DNA of 64,000 bases from Rossellomorea sp. y25 (GCF_038049935.1 NZ_CP145886.1:1992501-2056500); one strand, 5' to 3'; counted from the stretch's first letter, positions 50,358 to 59,974 are shown. Translations and numbers: made by a program. The notes: generated by a model from the sequence alone, not told the origin.

Positions 50358-51113
50358 ATGGAAGAAAATCATGAACGTATGCAGGATCAGCCAAATAAAG
50401 GCCAGGATGATAATAAAGATAAACCATCAGGATTAATGGAAAAGATTCAGCAATTAGGGCAAACCAATGTCCCGCAACTCTCTCAGGATTCCAATATCCA
50501 TTGCTTAACGATAGTGGGTCAAATAGAAGGGCATATGCAACTTCCACCTCAAAATAAAACAACGAAGTATGAACATGTTATTCCTCAACTTGTAGCAATC
50601 GAACAAAACCCGAAAATAGAGGGTTTGGTAGTGATTTTAAATACGGTAGGCGGTGATGTGGAAGCCGGACTCGCCATTTCTGAAATGATCGCTTCCCTTT
50701 CTAAACCTACAGTATCCGTTGTATTAGGAGGAGGGCATAGTATTGGTGTACCGATTGCCGTCTCTTGCGATTTCTCCTACATTGCGAGCACTGCAACAAT
50801 GACCATTCACCCGGTTCGCTTGACGGGATTAGTGATCGGGGTTCCGCAGACATTTGAGTACTTAGATAAAATGCAGGATAGGGTAGTTAGTTTCGTAACG
50901 AAGCATAGTAATATTTCGGAAGAAGATTTTAAAGACCTGATGTTTGCAAAAGGTAACCTTACACGGGATATCGGTACGAATGTGGTCGGTGACGATGCCG
51001 TTGAATACGGCCTGATAGATGGGATAGGTGGCATTGGGACAGCCATTAAAAAGATTAACGAGTTAATTGAGATGAAAAAGCAATCGGATCAACAAGAAGG
51101 GTTAGTACAATGA
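50358..51113 (+). CDS. tepA: ClpP-like protease TepA
   Basis: 251 residues. ClpP/crotonase fold with nucleophile Ser in '[14 protein letters not shown]', His in 'TIHPVRLTG' and '[17 protein letters not shown]' for the oxyanion region. In B. subtilis TepA (YmfB) was described as a translocation-enhancing and spore SASP-degrading protease. N-terminal ~45 residues are polar and disordered-looking. Good AAAAGGAGATG site before ATG 50358. It overlaps ylzJ by 4 nt. Confidence 0.93.
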   Translation: MEENHERMQDQPNKGQDDNKDKPSGLMEKIQQLGQTNVPQLSQDSNIHCLTIVGQIEGHMQLPPQNKTTKYEHVIPQLVAIEQNPKIEGLVVILNTVGGDVEAGLAISEMIASLSKPTVSVVLGGGHSIGVPIAVSCDFSYIASTATMTIHPVRLTGLVIGVPQTFEYLDKMQDRVVSFVTKHSNISEEDFKDLMFAKGNLTRDIGTNVVGDDAVEYGLIDGIGGIGTAIKKINELIEMKKQSDQQEGLVQ

Positions 51114-51316
51114 TCCTTTATACAGTTGTTCCCAATGATGTTGTATTTCCAACAGATGCAAGTGAATTCAGTGGTCAAATGATGATGGAATATCAGGGTG
51201 TTCCGGTCCTCGTTCAGCAGGAGGAGAACCGGTATCGAATTGTGAGGGTCATGAGTAGTGACCCTGCACATTATCTCGATAATCAGATTTGCCCGGGTGA
51301 ATTTATCAACAATTAA
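51110..51316 (+). CDS. ylzJ: YlzJ-like protein, function unknown
   Basis: 68 residues. '[14 protein letters not shown]' and '[26 protein letters not shown]' match the YlzJ-like family of endospore formers. Function is unknown. ATGA overlap with tepA implies a two-gene unit. Confidence 0.85.
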   Translation: MILYTVVPNDVVFPTDASEFSGQMMMEYQGVPVLVQQEENRYRIVRVMSSDPAHYLDNQICPGEFINN

Positions 51317-51329
51317 GAGAGAAAGAGGA

Positions 51330-51358
51330 TTTTCCCGAAATAGTGGATATGCTATAAT
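51330..51358 (+). promoter_or_regulatory. Promoter of spoIIIE
   Basis: Perfect TATAAT (51353-51358) with TGC extended -10 at 51350-51352; -35 TTTTCC (51330-51335) at 17 nt is weak. Start near 51365, about 140 nt before the gene, with a terminator-like hairpin in between. Confidence 0.6.
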
Positions 51359-51401
51359 ATTACTGGAAGAGATAATCATAATGATACTTTAAGTTAACGG
51401 G

Positions 51402-51455
51402 AAGGGTCTGACACCTTAGGCACATAGATTGCCCCAAAGGATCAGCCCTTTCTTC
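51402..51455 (+). terminator. Terminator-like hairpin in the spoIIIE leader
   Basis: AAGGGTCTGACACCTT (51402-51417) pairs imperfectly with AAAGGATCAGCCCTT (51436-51450), then TCTTCATCTTT. It can end tepA-ylzJ transcription but lies after the spoIIIE promoter. Confidence 0.55.
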
Positions 51456-51506
51456 ATCTTTATGTACATAAGAAGAAAGACTTCAATAGAATTTAGGTGA
51501 ATTGGA

Positions 51507-53870
51507 TTGGCAAAACGAAAAAGAAGAAAAAAACGATCTGCAACAAGTTCAACCTTAAAACAAACCATCAAGTATGAAATTACAGGAATGATCCTTGCTG
51601 CCCTCAGTTTGATTTCAATCATAGAGCTTGGAGCTGTAGGGAAAGCAGTGGTATATTTCTATCGATTCTTTCTGGGTGAATGGTATATGGTTGCCCTCCT
51701 GTGGATGCTGTATGTGGCCGGGTACCTCATGATTAAACGAGAGACTCCTATGTTATTTAGTCGCAGGCTTATTGGGATTTATATCATCATTGCGAGCTTC
51801 TTACTATTGAGTCATGTGAAATTATTTGATTTGCTCTCAAATGATGGTTCTTTCGATAATCCAAGTGTCATCATGAATACGTGGGATTTGTATTGGATGG
51901 ATGTAGGCGGGGAAACGAGCACATCTGATCTTGGTGGTGGAATGATAGGGAGCGTTTTATTTGCCGTTTCTTATTTTCTATTTGACTCGCAAGGAGCAAG
52001 AATTGTTAGTGCAACATTCATATTGATCGGAATCATACTAGTGACAGGTAAATCCATCGGGGATGTGCTGGGAAGAGCAGGAAAGCGCTTTGGTGCATTC
52101 TTAAGCGGACAATGGTCCGCATTCAAACAGGATATGAATGACTGGAGAGAAGATCAGTTAAAGAAAAAAGAAGTGAAAGAAAAGAAAAAGAAAGAAGCTC
52201 CAGTGAAGCAGGAGAAAGCGGTTGAAACCCAGGTGCCTCAGCAAGAGGAAACAAGTGAACCGATTATCTCAAACTTCGCGGAACGTGCATACGGAGGGGC
52301 TCAGACGAAAGAAGAACCATCCTCTTCAGGAGCGGGAATGAATGGTGAAAAAGACGATGCTGCCGCTAACGAAAAGTCCGATTCAGAAGGGGAAGCGGAC
52401 TCTGCACCACCAATTACATTTACTGAAATAGAAAATAAGGATTATAAACTACCGTCTATTTCGTTATTAAAGAGTCCTAGAAAAACAGATCAGAGTAATG
52501 AATATCAACTGATTCATGCCAACGCAGCCAAACTTGAAAGAACCTTCCAAAGCTTCGGAGTAAAAGCGAAAGTGACACAAGTTCACTTGGGTCCAGCCGT
52601 CACCAAATATGAAGTACACCCGGATGTAGGTGTGAAAGTAAGCCGCATCGTGAATCTTAGTGATGATTTAGCCTTGGCTCTTGCGGCTAAAGATATCCGA
52701 ATCGAAGCTCCTATTCCAGGAAAATCGGCTATCGGTATTGAAGTTCCTAACTCAGAGGTTGCCATGGTCTCTTTACGAGAGGTACTTGAAGCCAAGGAAC
52801 ATAATAAACCGGATGCCAAGCTCCAAATTGGATTAGGAAGGGATATTACGGGTGAAGCCGTACTTGCAGAACTGAATAAAATGCCTCACTTACTTGTGGC
52901 CGGGGCCACAGGAAGTGGAAAGAGTGTCTGTATTAATGGAATTATCACCAGTATACTTATGAGAGCTAAACCACATGAAGTCAAGCTCATGATGATTGAT
53001 CCAAAAATGGTGGAACTAAATGTATATAATGGGGTGCCGCACCTATTAGCTCCCGTAGTAACGGATGCGAAGAAAGCTTCACAGGCATTAAAAAAGGTTG
53101 TAAGCGAAATGGAACGGAGATATGAATTGTTCTCCCACACAGGAACAAGAAATATTGAAGGCTACAACGACTACGTCAAGAGACAGAATCTCGAGAACGA
53201 AGAAAAGCAGCCGCTGCTTCCTTACATTGTGGTCATAGTAGATGAATTAGCCGACTTAATGATGGTTGCTTCTAACGATGTTGAAGATGCCATCACAAGA
53301 CTCGCACAGATGGCCCGTGCCGCAGGGATACATTTGATCATTGCGACACAGCGTCCTTCAGTGGATGTTATTACAGGGGTCATCAAAGCGAATATACCAT
53401 CAAGGATTGCGTTTGCCGTATCATCTCAGACCGACTCCAGAACCATTCTGGATTCCGGGGGTGCTGAAAAACTATTGGGCAGAGGAGACATGCTCTTCAT
53501 GCCTGTAGGGGCTTCAAAGCCAACAAGGGTTCAAGGCGCCTTCTTATCTGATGAAGAAGTAGAAGAAATCGTTGATTTTGTTATCTCCCAACAAAAGGCA
53601 CAGTATCAGGAAGAAATGATTCCAGATGAAATTCAGGAAGATGAGAAAACGGGCGAAGCAGAAGACGAACTATATAATGATGCAGTTCAATTAATCGCTG
53701 AAATGCAGACGGCATCCGTATCCATGCTTCAAAGGAGATTTAGGATCGGTTATACGAGAGCTGCCAGGTTGATTGATGAAATGGAAGTAAGAGGTGTTGT
53801 AGGACCCTATGAAGGAAGTAAGCCAAGAACCGTCTTAATCGGTAAGCCTTCAGAAGAGCAAAGCTCTTAA
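51507..53870 (+). CDS. spoIIIE: DNA translocase SpoIIIE (FtsK family)
   Basis: 787 residues. Four N-terminal transmembrane helices (~25-185), a charged Lys/Glu linker (~195-305), then the motor: Walker A 'GATGSGKSV' (~466-474), Walker B '[14 protein letters not shown]', and '[15 protein letters not shown]'. The C-terminal gamma winged helix '[20 protein letters not shown]' reads SRS/KOPS-type sequences. It pumps the chromosome into the forespore. Start TTG 51507 follows AGGTGAA. It is closest to SpoIIIE rather than the shorter-linker paralog SftA because of gene context. Confidence 0.97.
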   Translation: MAKRKRRKKRSATSSTLKQTIKYEITGMILAALSLISIIELGAVGKAVVYFYRFFLGEWYMVALLWMLYVAGYLMIKRETPMLFSRRLIGIYIIIASFLLLSHVKLFDLLSNDGSFDNPSVIMNTWDLYWMDVGGETSTSDLGGGMIGSVLFAVSYFLFDSQGARIVSATFILIGIILVTGKSIGDVLGRAGKRFGAFLSGQWSAFKQDMNDWREDQLKKKEVKEKKKKEAPVKQEKAVETQVPQQEETSEPIISNFAERAYGGAQTKEEPSSSGAGMNGEKDDAAANEKSDSEGEADSAPPITFTEIENKDYKLPSISLLKSPRKTDQSNEYQLIHANAAKLERTFQSFGVKAKVTQVHLGPAVTKYEVHPDVGVKVSRIVNLSDDLALALAAKDIRIEAPIPGKSAIGIEVPNSEVAMVSLREVLEAKEHNKPDAKLQIGLGRDITGEAVLAELNKMPHLLVAGATGSGKSVCINGIITSILMRAKPHEVKLMMIDPKMVELNVYNGVPHLLAPVVTDAKKASQALKKVVSEMERRYELFSHTGTRNIEGYNDYVKRQNLENEEKQPLLPYIVVIVDELADLMMVASNDVEDAITRLAQMARAAGIHLIIATQRPSVDVITGVIKANIPSRIAFAVSSQTDSRTILDSGGAEKLLGRGDMLFMPVGASKPTRVQGAFLSDEEVEEIVDFVISQQKAQYQEEMIPDEIQEDEKTGEAEDELYNDAVQLIAEMQTASVSMLQRRFRIGYTRAARLIDEMEVRGVVGPYEGSKPRTVLIGKPSEEQSS

Positions 53871-53872
53871 TA

Positions 53873-53922
53873 AAAGGTGTGTTACCCTATTAAAAACAAA
53901 TGGGGTTACACACCTTTTTTTT
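53873..53922 (+). terminator. Rho-independent terminator after spoIIIE
   Basis: AAAGGTGTGTTACCC (53873-53887) pairs with GGGTTACACACCTTT (53903-53917) with one mismatch, then a T run. Confidence 0.88.
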
Positions 53923-54295
53923 GTAAGTAATTAAGGGGGAAAGCTTAAAATGAATGCGATTCATTTTATCTTATTCTAGTTTATCCACCAATGTGTTATA
54001 CTATTAAAAGCGTTTACAAATGTAATGTCATTGTATAACTATTGTAAAGAATGAAAATGAACACACTCTCTATTGTAAAATATTTGTAAAAATACACCAT
54101 GTAAACCTATTCATCACAATGAAATTACTACTTATTAACAAAAAAGGATTTTAAATTGTCTTTCTAATCATTTTTTTCGACAAAATCACACAATGCTATT
54201 TATTTATGAAAAGAAAAGTGTTATAGTATTTTCGATTAGTAGGAAAGATATACATCAGAGGTCTGATGTCTTGAGAAAATTTGGTGGTGGTTCCA
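53923..54295 (+). promoter_or_regulatory. ymfC upstream region with palindrome, two -10 elements and operator
   Basis: About 370 nt, very AT-rich, no gene seen. It contains a perfect palindrome TAAAATGAAT-GCG-ATTCATTTTA (53946-53968), an extended -10 TGT-TATACT (53994-54002), five TGTAA motifs (54021, 54043, 54074, 54085, 54100), a second extended -10 TGT-TATAGT (54219-54227), and the operator-like repeat at 54253-54268. -35 elements are weak for both promoters. Confidence 0.5.
54253..54268. promoter_or_regulatory. Candidate GntR operator upstream of ymfC
   Basis: CATCAGA-GG-TCTGATG, perfect 7-bp arms, placed ~20 nt downstream of the start expected from TATAGT (54222-54227) and ~28 nt before the ymfC start. 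The position fits autorepression. Assignment to YmfC is inference. Confidence 0.5.
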
Positions 54296-55021
54296 GTGAC
54301 AATAAAAACAGACAATCGACATTTATACTTACAAGTGATTGACCGTTTGAAGAAAGACATTGAGGCGGGAGTTTACAAAGAAAAAGAAAAACTTCCATCT
54401 GAATTCGATCTCTCCAAACAACTAGGTGTGAGTAGGGCTACTCTCCGTGAAGCTCTCAGGATTCTTGAGGAAGAAAGTGTCATCGTAAGACGTCATGGGG
54501 TAGGTACATTTGTAAATGCTAAACCGCTCTTTACTTCTGGTATTGAGCAACTGAACAGTGTAACGAACATGATTAAGCAGGCTGGTATGGAGCCAGGGAC
54601 CATTTTCTTAAGCTCAACAACTCAAGAAGCTACTGAGGATGATGTGAAGAGGTTTACTTGCAATGAAGAGGACGACGTGATTCTGATTGAACGGGTTCGT
54701 ACGGCAAACGGGGAACCGGTTGTGTATTGTGTGGACAAAATTCCTGAAAAGGTTATGCCACGTAATTTCACCCATGAAGATAACTCTATTTTCACTGTTT
54801 TAGAAAAACGAGAGAATAAGAGAATTACCCATGCCGTTGCACAAATTGAACCTATGGGGTATCACGATAAAATCTCCCCTATTCTAAATTGTGAACCAGA
54901 AACGGCACTACTCGTTTTAAAGCAAATGCATTTTGATGAAAACGATGAGCCGATTCTGTACTCAGTAAACTATTTCAGATCCGACAAATTTAGCTTCCAC
55001 GTATTAAGAAAGCGTGTATAA
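54296..55021 (+). CDS. ymfC: GntR family transcriptional regulator (HutC/UTRA type) YmfC
   Basis: 241 residues. N-terminal winged helix with '[20 protein letters not shown]' and '[20 protein letters not shown]', followed by a UTRA ligand-binding domain ('[20 protein letters not shown]', '[19 protein letters not shown]'). UTRA regulators respond to small molecules, often sugar phosphates or nucleosides. TTG 54281 opens the frame, but GGTGGTGG (54283-54290) and the family N-terminus favour GTG 54296. It lies 49 nt before a nucleoside-importer operon and probably controls it. Confidence 0.88.
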   Translation: MTIKTDNRHLYLQVIDRLKKDIEAGVYKEKEKLPSEFDLSKQLGVSRATLREALRILEEESVIVRRHGVGTFVNAKPLFTSGIEQLNSVTNMIKQAGMEPGTIFLSSTTQEATEDDVKRFTCNEEDDVILIERVRTANGEPVVYCVDKIPEKVMPRNFTHEDNSIFTVLEKRENKRITHAVAQIEPMGYHDKISPILNCEPETALLVLKQMHFDENDEPILYSVNYFRSDKFSFHVLRKRV

Positions 55022-55070
55022 CAACAATCAATCTTTCTACTAATTATTACAATATTAGGGGGTACTCTAG

Positions 55071-56168
55071 GTGAAAAAACGTAAATTTGGTTTAGCGTTG
55101 TCATTTGTTCTAGCTGCAGGTACATTATTAGGTGCTTGTGGAACAAGCGAGGACAAAGAAGGTGCATCTAGTGGTGAAGGTAACAAGAAAGAAGATCAAT
55201 TTACAGTAGCAATGGTTACAGATGTCGGTGGAGTAGATGACAAATCTTTCAACCAATCGGCTTGGGAAGGTTTAAAAGCTTTCGGTGAAGAAAATGACTT
55301 AGAAAAAGGTAAAGAAGGATATGACTACCTTCAATCACAATCTGATGCTGACTATGCTACTAACTTAAACACATTAGCTCGTCAAGACTTTGACTTAGTA
55401 TATGGTATCGGCTTCCTTATGGAAGGTGCAATCAATGACATTGCACAACAACAAAAAGATTCTCATTTTGCAATCGTTGATGCTGTTGTAGATCAGCCAA
55501 ACGTTGCAAGCATCATGTTTAAAGAACAAGAAGCTTCTTTCTTGGCTGGAGTTGCAGCTGGATTAGCTACAAAAACGAATAAAATTGGATTCATCGGTGG
55601 TATGGAGATTCCGGTAATCGAACGTTTCCATGCTGGTTTCATCGCTGGTGTTAAATCAGTTAACCCGGATGCGGAAATCGTTGCAGACTATGCAGGAGCT
55701 TTTGATAAAGCTGAACTTGGTCAAACGATCGCTTCTAAAATGTACTCTCAAGATGTAGATGTTATTTTCCATGCAGCTGGTGGTACTGGTAATGGCTTAT
55801 TCAAAGAAGCGCGTGACTTAAAAGAAAAAGATCCTTCCCGTGAGCTTTGGGCAATCGGTGTTGACTCTGATCAAGCTGCAGAAGGTAAAGTTGGCGACCA
55901 TAACATTGTTCTGACATCTGCATTGAAACGAGTTGACAACGCGGTTAAAGACCTTGCAACAAAAGCTCAAGACGGAAATTTCCCTGGTGGAGAACAAATC
56001 TTATACGGTCTTAAAGAAGACGGTGTAGGACTTGCTGAATTAAATGAAGAGCTTTCTAACAAAGATGAAGTAATGCAAAAAGTTGATGAATGGAAAGAGA
56101 AAATTAATAGCGGAGATGTGACAGTTCCAGAATCTGTTAAAGAAGCGGAATCTTTCTCAGCTAACTAA
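55071..56168 (+). CDS. BMP family nucleoside-binding lipoprotein
   Basis: 365 residues. Signal peptide with lipobox LGAC (Cys about residue 23), followed by a Ser/Gly/Glu-rich linker and a BMP/PnrA-type periplasmic-binding fold: '[20 protein letters not shown]', '[21 protein letters not shown]', '[16 protein letters not shown]' and '[11 protein letters not shown]'. Members bind purine nucleosides (B. subtilis NupN binds guanosine). It is the extracellular receptor for the ABC transporter that follows. GTG 55071, AGGGGG 8 nt before. Followed by its own terminator, which would give it higher expression than the other subunits. Confidence 0.92.
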   Translation: MKKRKFGLALSFVLAAGTLLGACGTSEDKEGASSGEGNKKEDQFTVAMVTDVGGVDDKSFNQSAWEGLKAFGEENDLEKGKEGYDYLQSQSDADYATNLNTLARQDFDLVYGIGFLMEGAINDIAQQQKDSHFAIVDAVVDQPNVASIMFKEQEASFLAGVAAGLATKTNKIGFIGGMEIPVIERFHAGFIAGVKSVNPDAEIVADYAGAFDKAELGQTIASKMYSQDVDVIFHAAGGTGNGLFKEARDLKEKDPSRELWAIGVDSDQAAEGKVGDHNIVLTSALKRVDNAVKDLATKAQDGNFPGGEQILYGLKEDGVGLAELNEELSNKDEVMQKVDEWKEKINSGDVTVPESVKEAESFSAN

Positions 56169-56176
56169 TTTTAAAT

Positions 56177-56220
56177 GGGATAAGCGGGCCAAGGATAGCC
56201 GGTCTCTTATCCCTTTTTTA
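56177..56220 (+). terminator. Terminator between the binding protein and ATPase genes
   Basis: GGGATAAG (56177-56184) pairs with CTTATCCC (56206-56213), with GGC/GCC pairing inside, then TTTTTT. Partial read-through would set the ratio of lipoprotein to transporter. Confidence 0.75.
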
Positions 56221-56240
56221 AAAGGAATATTCATAATAAT

Positions 56241-56294
56241 TAAAAATCTAATTGAAGTATAGAAATATTTTTCTATCTTTCATTTAGATTTTTA
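56241..56294. repeat. 54-nt near-perfect AT-rich inverted repeat
   Basis: Arms of 25 nt (56241-56265 and 56270-56294) around a TATT loop. The outer TAAAAATCTA/TAGATTTTTA and inner ATAGAAA/TTTCTAT are perfect; only positions 12, 17 and 18 of the arm differ, one of which is a G-U pair. It is followed by a short GGG-GAAA-CCC hairpin and eight T (56298-56315). Confidence 0.7.
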
Positions 56295-56325
56295 TCCGGG
56301 GAAACCCTTTTTTTCTAGCAAGTTA

Positions 56326-56336
56326 AGGTCTGACCT
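56326..56336. promoter_or_regulatory. Candidate second YmfC-type site before the ATPase gene
   Basis: AGGTC-T-GACCT, a perfect odd palindrome 48 nt before the ATPase start. It shares AGGTCTGA with the sequence at 54259-54266 upstream of ymfC and resembles the GGTC..GACC core of HutC-family operators. Confidence 0.35.
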
Positions 56337-56383
56337 CTAACTACTAGATAAATATCCCTAGCCTACGCAAGGAGTGAATAGCA

Positions 56384-57919
56384 ATGGATTATGTAATTGA
56401 GATGCTGAATATTCGTAAAGAGTTTCCAGGCATCGTAGCAAACGATAATATTACCCTCCAGCTCAAAAAAGGTGAAATTCATGCGCTTCTTGGTGAAAAT
56501 GGAGCAGGTAAGTCCACACTGATGAATGTATTATTTGGACTTTACCAACCTGAGCAAGGAGAAATTCGTGTAAAGGGTCAGAAAGTAAACATCACCAATC
56601 CCAATATCGCCAACGACTTGGGAATCGGAATGGTCCATCAGCATTTTATGCTTGTGGATACTTTTACAGTAACAGAAAACATTATTCTCGGAAGAGAGCC
56701 TAAGTCCGGTGCAACGGTGGATATTAAAAAGGCAGAGAAGGATATTTTGGAAATATCAGAAAGATATGGTTTAAAAGTGGATCCGACGGCTAAAATTTCT
56801 GAAATTTCAGTAGGTATGCAGCAGCGTGTGGAAATCTTGAAAACACTTTATCGCGGGGCGGAAATTTTGATCTTTGATGAGCCAACGGCGGTACTGACCC
56901 CTCAAGAAATCAAAGAACTTATTCAAATTATGAAAACTCTCATTCAAGAAGGTAAGTCTATTATTCTTATCACCCATAAGCTTAAAGAGATTATGGAAGT
57001 GTGTGATAATGTAACCGTTATCAGAAAAGGTAAAGGGATTGGGACAGTGAAAGTATCAGAGACTGACCCGAACCATCTTGCGAGTCTGATGGTAGGGCGT
57101 GAAGTAACCTTCAAAACTGAGAAAATAGAAGCAAATCCTGCAGGCAATGTACTTGAGATACGTGATTTAAACGTGAAAGATCATCGGAATGTACCAGTAG
57201 TAAAAGGATTGAACCTTGAAGTGAAGGCCGGGGAAATACTGGGTATTGCAGGGGTCGACGGCAACGGGCAAAGTGAACTGATAGAAGCCATTACAGGGTT
57301 ACACAAAACCGATGGTGGCTCGATTAAGCTGAATGGAAAAGATATAGTCAATATGAAGCCGCGTAAGATATACGAAACAGGTGTAGGTCATATTCCTCAG
57401 GATCGTCACAAGCACGGATTAGTATTAGATTTTCCAATAGGTGAAAATATGGTTCTACAAACCTATTACAAAAAGCCTTATTCAAATAAAGGGATATTAA
57501 GCTATAAAAACATCTACAATCAAGCGAGAAAGCTAATCTCAGAGTTTGATGTAAGAACACCTTCGGAATATACTCTTGCCCGGGCATTGTCCGGTGGTAA
57601 TCAACAAAAGGCGATTATCGGCAGGGAAGTCGATCGTGACCCGGACTTGTTGATTGCAGCTCAACCGACTCGTGGTTTGGATGTAGGGGCCATTGAGTTC
57701 ATCCACAAACGTCTGATCGAGCAGCGGGATAACGGGAAAGCCGTGCTATTACTTTCATTTGAACTAGATGAAATCATGAATGTAAGTGATCGTATCGCCG
57801 TTATTTATGAAGGCCAAATCGTAGCGATTGTGAATCCGAAAGAAACGACCGAACAAGAGCTTGGACTGCTGATGGCTGGATCAAAGAGGAAGGAAACGGG
57901 GGAAAACGAACATGTCTAA
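56384..57919 (+). CDS. Nucleoside ABC transporter, ATP-binding protein (NupO-like)
   Basis: 511 residues, two fused ABC domains as in sugar/BMP importers. First: Walker A 'GENGAGKST' (~38-46), signature 'ISVGMQQRVEIL', Walker B 'LIFDEPTAVLTP'. Second: degenerate Walker A 'GVDGNGQSEL', signature 'LSGGNQQKAIIGRE', and Walker B 'LLIAAQPTRGLDVG' in which the Asp-Glu is replaced (AAQ), so this site is probably non-catalytic. Overlaps the permease gene by 8 nt. Confidence 0.94.
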   Translation: MDYVIEMLNIRKEFPGIVANDNITLQLKKGEIHALLGENGAGKSTLMNVLFGLYQPEQGEIRVKGQKVNITNPNIANDLGIGMVHQHFMLVDTFTVTENIILGREPKSGATVDIKKAEKDILEISERYGLKVDPTAKISEISVGMQQRVEILKTLYRGAEILIFDEPTAVLTPQEIKELIQIMKTLIQEGKSIILITHKLKEIMEVCDNVTVIRKGKGIGTVKVSETDPNHLASLMVGREVTFKTEKIEANPAGNVLEIRDLNVKDHRNVPVVKGLNLEVKAGEILGIAGVDGNGQSELIEAITGLHKTDGGSIKLNGKDIVNMKPRKIYETGVGHIPQDRHKHGLVLDFPIGENMVLQTYYKKPYSNKGILSYKNIYNQARKLISEFDVRTPSEYTLARALSGGNQQKAIIGREVDRDPDLLIAAQPTRGLDVGAIEFIHKRLIEQRDNGKAVLLLSFELDEIMNVSDRIAVIYEGQIVAIVNPKETTEQELGLLMAGSKRKETGENEHV

Positions 57920-58961
57920 TCGATTAACAAATATATTAATCCCGATTATTTCAGTCCTTTTGGGTATTATTGTCGGAACCATTATCATGCTTGTAAGCGG
58001 GTATGATCCGATTGCCGGATATTCTGCATTATGGCAAGGTATTTTCGGCGAAATCTACTATGTAGGGGAAACGGTACGTCAAGTTACACCGTACATTTTA
58101 GCGGGATTGGCTGTGGCCTTTGCCTTTAGAACCGGTTTATTCAATATCGGGGTCGAAGGACAATTGATTGTAGGCTGGCTTGCTGCTGTATGGGTGGGGG
58201 TTGCTTTCGATGAGTTACCAAAAATCATTCATTTGCCCCTTGCCATCATTGCAGCAGCACTAGCTGGAGCGTTATGGGGCTTTATTCCTGGGTTGCTTAA
58301 AGCAAGATTTCGTGTGCACGAAGTAATTGTAACAATCATGATGAACTATATTGCTCTTCACGTCACCAATGCGATTATCCGTGATGTCCTAACTGAGCGT
58401 AAAGATCGTACGGATTATATCGCTGAAACGGCATCACTTAAGTCTCCGTTCTTCGAAAGCTTAACGGATTACTCCCGCCTGCATTGGGGAGTTTTCATTG
58501 CCCTTCTTTGTGTATTCATCATGTGGTTCCTATTAGAGAAAACAACACGTGGATATGAACTGCGTTCTGTTGGTTTTAACCAGCACGCTTCTCAATATGC
58601 CGGGATGAACGTAAACGGAAACATTATTCTTTCCATGGTCATCTCAGGAGCGTTTGCTGGACTGGCTGGTGCTATGGAAGGTTTAGGGACATTTGGTTAT
58701 GCTTCTATTAAAGGAGGATTTACAGGGGTCGGATTCGACGGGATTGCTGTAGCTCTATTGGGAGGAAATGTTGCCATTGGTGTTGTGTTCGCAGCACTAT
58801 TATTTGGAGGGCTAAAAGTCGGTGCATTGAATATGCCTCTTGAAGCAGGTATTCCAAATGAACTAGTAGACATTATTATTGCCCTTATTATTTTCTTTGT
58901 AGCATCTGGTTATATGATTCGTTATCTAATTCAACGATTTAGTAAAAAGGGGGTGAAGTAA
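57912..58961 (+). CDS. Nucleoside ABC transporter permease (NupP-like)
   Basis: 349 residues, about eight to ten transmembrane helices of the BPD_transp_2 family: 'GLAVAFAFRTGLFNIGVEGQ' and 'ISGAFAGLAGAMEGLGTFG', 'GVGFDGIAVALLGGN'. It pairs with the next gene product to form a heterodimeric channel. The ATG lies inside the end of the ATPase gene, and its stop directly abuts the next start. Confidence 0.94.
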   Translation: MSNRLTNILIPIISVLLGIIVGTIIMLVSGYDPIAGYSALWQGIFGEIYYVGETVRQVTPYILAGLAVAFAFRTGLFNIGVEGQLIVGWLAAVWVGVAFDELPKIIHLPLAIIAAALAGALWGFIPGLLKARFRVHEVIVTIMMNYIALHVTNAIIRDVLTERKDRTDYIAETASLKSPFFESLTDYSRLHWGVFIALLCVFIMWFLLEKTTRGYELRSVGFNQHASQYAGMNVNGNIILSMVISGAFAGLAGAMEGLGTFGYASIKGGFTGVGFDGIAVALLGGNVAIGVVFAALLFGGLKVGALNMPLEAGIPNELVDIIIALIIFFVASGYMIRYLIQRFSKKGVK

Positions 58962-59921
58962 GTGGGCTTTATTGATATCTTGACAATCCTTATTCCATCA
59001 ACATTATTGTGGGCATCACCACTTATTTTCACTGCTTTGGGCGGAGCATTCTCTGAACGTTCTGGTGTCGTTAATATTGGACTTGAAGGTTTAATGGTCA
59101 TAGGCGCTTTCGCAAGTATCGTTTTCAACCTTGCTTTCGCAGATGTATTCGGTGATGCAACTCCTTGGGTAGCACTGCTTATAGCCATGGCAATGGGAGC
59201 GTTACTAGCTGTCTTACATGCAGTTGCTTCTATCACCTTTAGAGCTGATCAAGTAGTATCAGGTGTGGCAATCAACCTGCTTGCTATTGGATTAACCCTT
59301 TTCTTAGTGAAACGTATTTACGGGAAAGGTCAAACTGATATTATTTCTGAAGGATTCGGGAAAGTGGATGTGCCATTACTGAATAAAATTCCGGTGATTG
59401 GAAATATTTTCTTCTCTAACACATACTGGCCACCATTTGTAGCCATTCTAGTATCCATCATTGTTTGGTTCATTATGTTTAAGACACCATTCGGGCTGAG
59501 ACTTCGTTCAGTCGGTGAGCATCCAATGGCAGCAGACACAATGGGAATCAACGTTACGAAAATGCGCTATATCGGTGTCATCATTTCTGGGGCTTTTGCA
59601 GGAATTGGCGGGGGAGTATATGCTCAATCGATTTCTTCAGATTTTAGTCACGCCACGATCAGTGGACAAGGTTTCATGGCCTTAGCCGCTTTGATCTTCG
59701 GTAAGTGGCATCCATTAGGTGCCATGGGTGCAGCATTATTCTTTGGATTCGCTCAAAGTTTAAGTATCATCGGATCGAGCATTCCATTATTTGAGAACAT
59801 TCCAAGTGTATATCTGTTAATCGCTCCTTACGTGTTAACAATCCTTGCACTTACCGGCTTCATCGGCCGTGCAGATGCGCCAAAAGCGCTTGGCACACCG
59901 TACATCAAAGGAAATCGTTAA
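58962..59921 (+). CDS. Nucleoside ABC transporter permease (NupQ-like)
   Basis: 319 residues, BPD_transp_2 family: 'FTALGGAFSERSGVVNIGLEG', 'RLRSVGEHPMAADTMGINVT' and 'GQGFMALAALIFGKWHP'. Second half of the channel. GTG 58962 follows the previous stop with no gap; GGGGGTG in the upstream gene end is the ribosome binding site. Confidence 0.94.
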   Translation: MGFIDILTILIPSTLLWASPLIFTALGGAFSERSGVVNIGLEGLMVIGAFASIVFNLAFADVFGDATPWVALLIAMAMGALLAVLHAVASITFRADQVVSGVAINLLAIGLTLFLVKRIYGKGQTDIISEGFGKVDVPLLNKIPVIGNIFFSNTYWPPFVAILVSIIVWFIMFKTPFGLRLRSVGEHPMAADTMGINVTKMRYIGVIISGAFAGIGGGVYAQSISSDFSHATISGQGFMALAALIFGKWHPLGAMGAALFFGFAQSLSIIGSSIPLFENIPSVYLLIAPYVLTILALTGFIGRADAPKALGTPYIKGNR

Positions 59922-59940
59922 TTTTCATGAGCAATACACG

Positions 59941-59974
59941 AAAAAGGTATCTCGGCATTCGAGGTACCTTTTTT
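59941..59974 (+). terminator. Rho-independent terminator ending the importer operon
   Basis: AAAAAGGTATCTCG (59941-59954), GCATT loop, CGAGGTACCTTTTTT (59960-59974). One G-U pair; strong. Confidence 0.92.
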
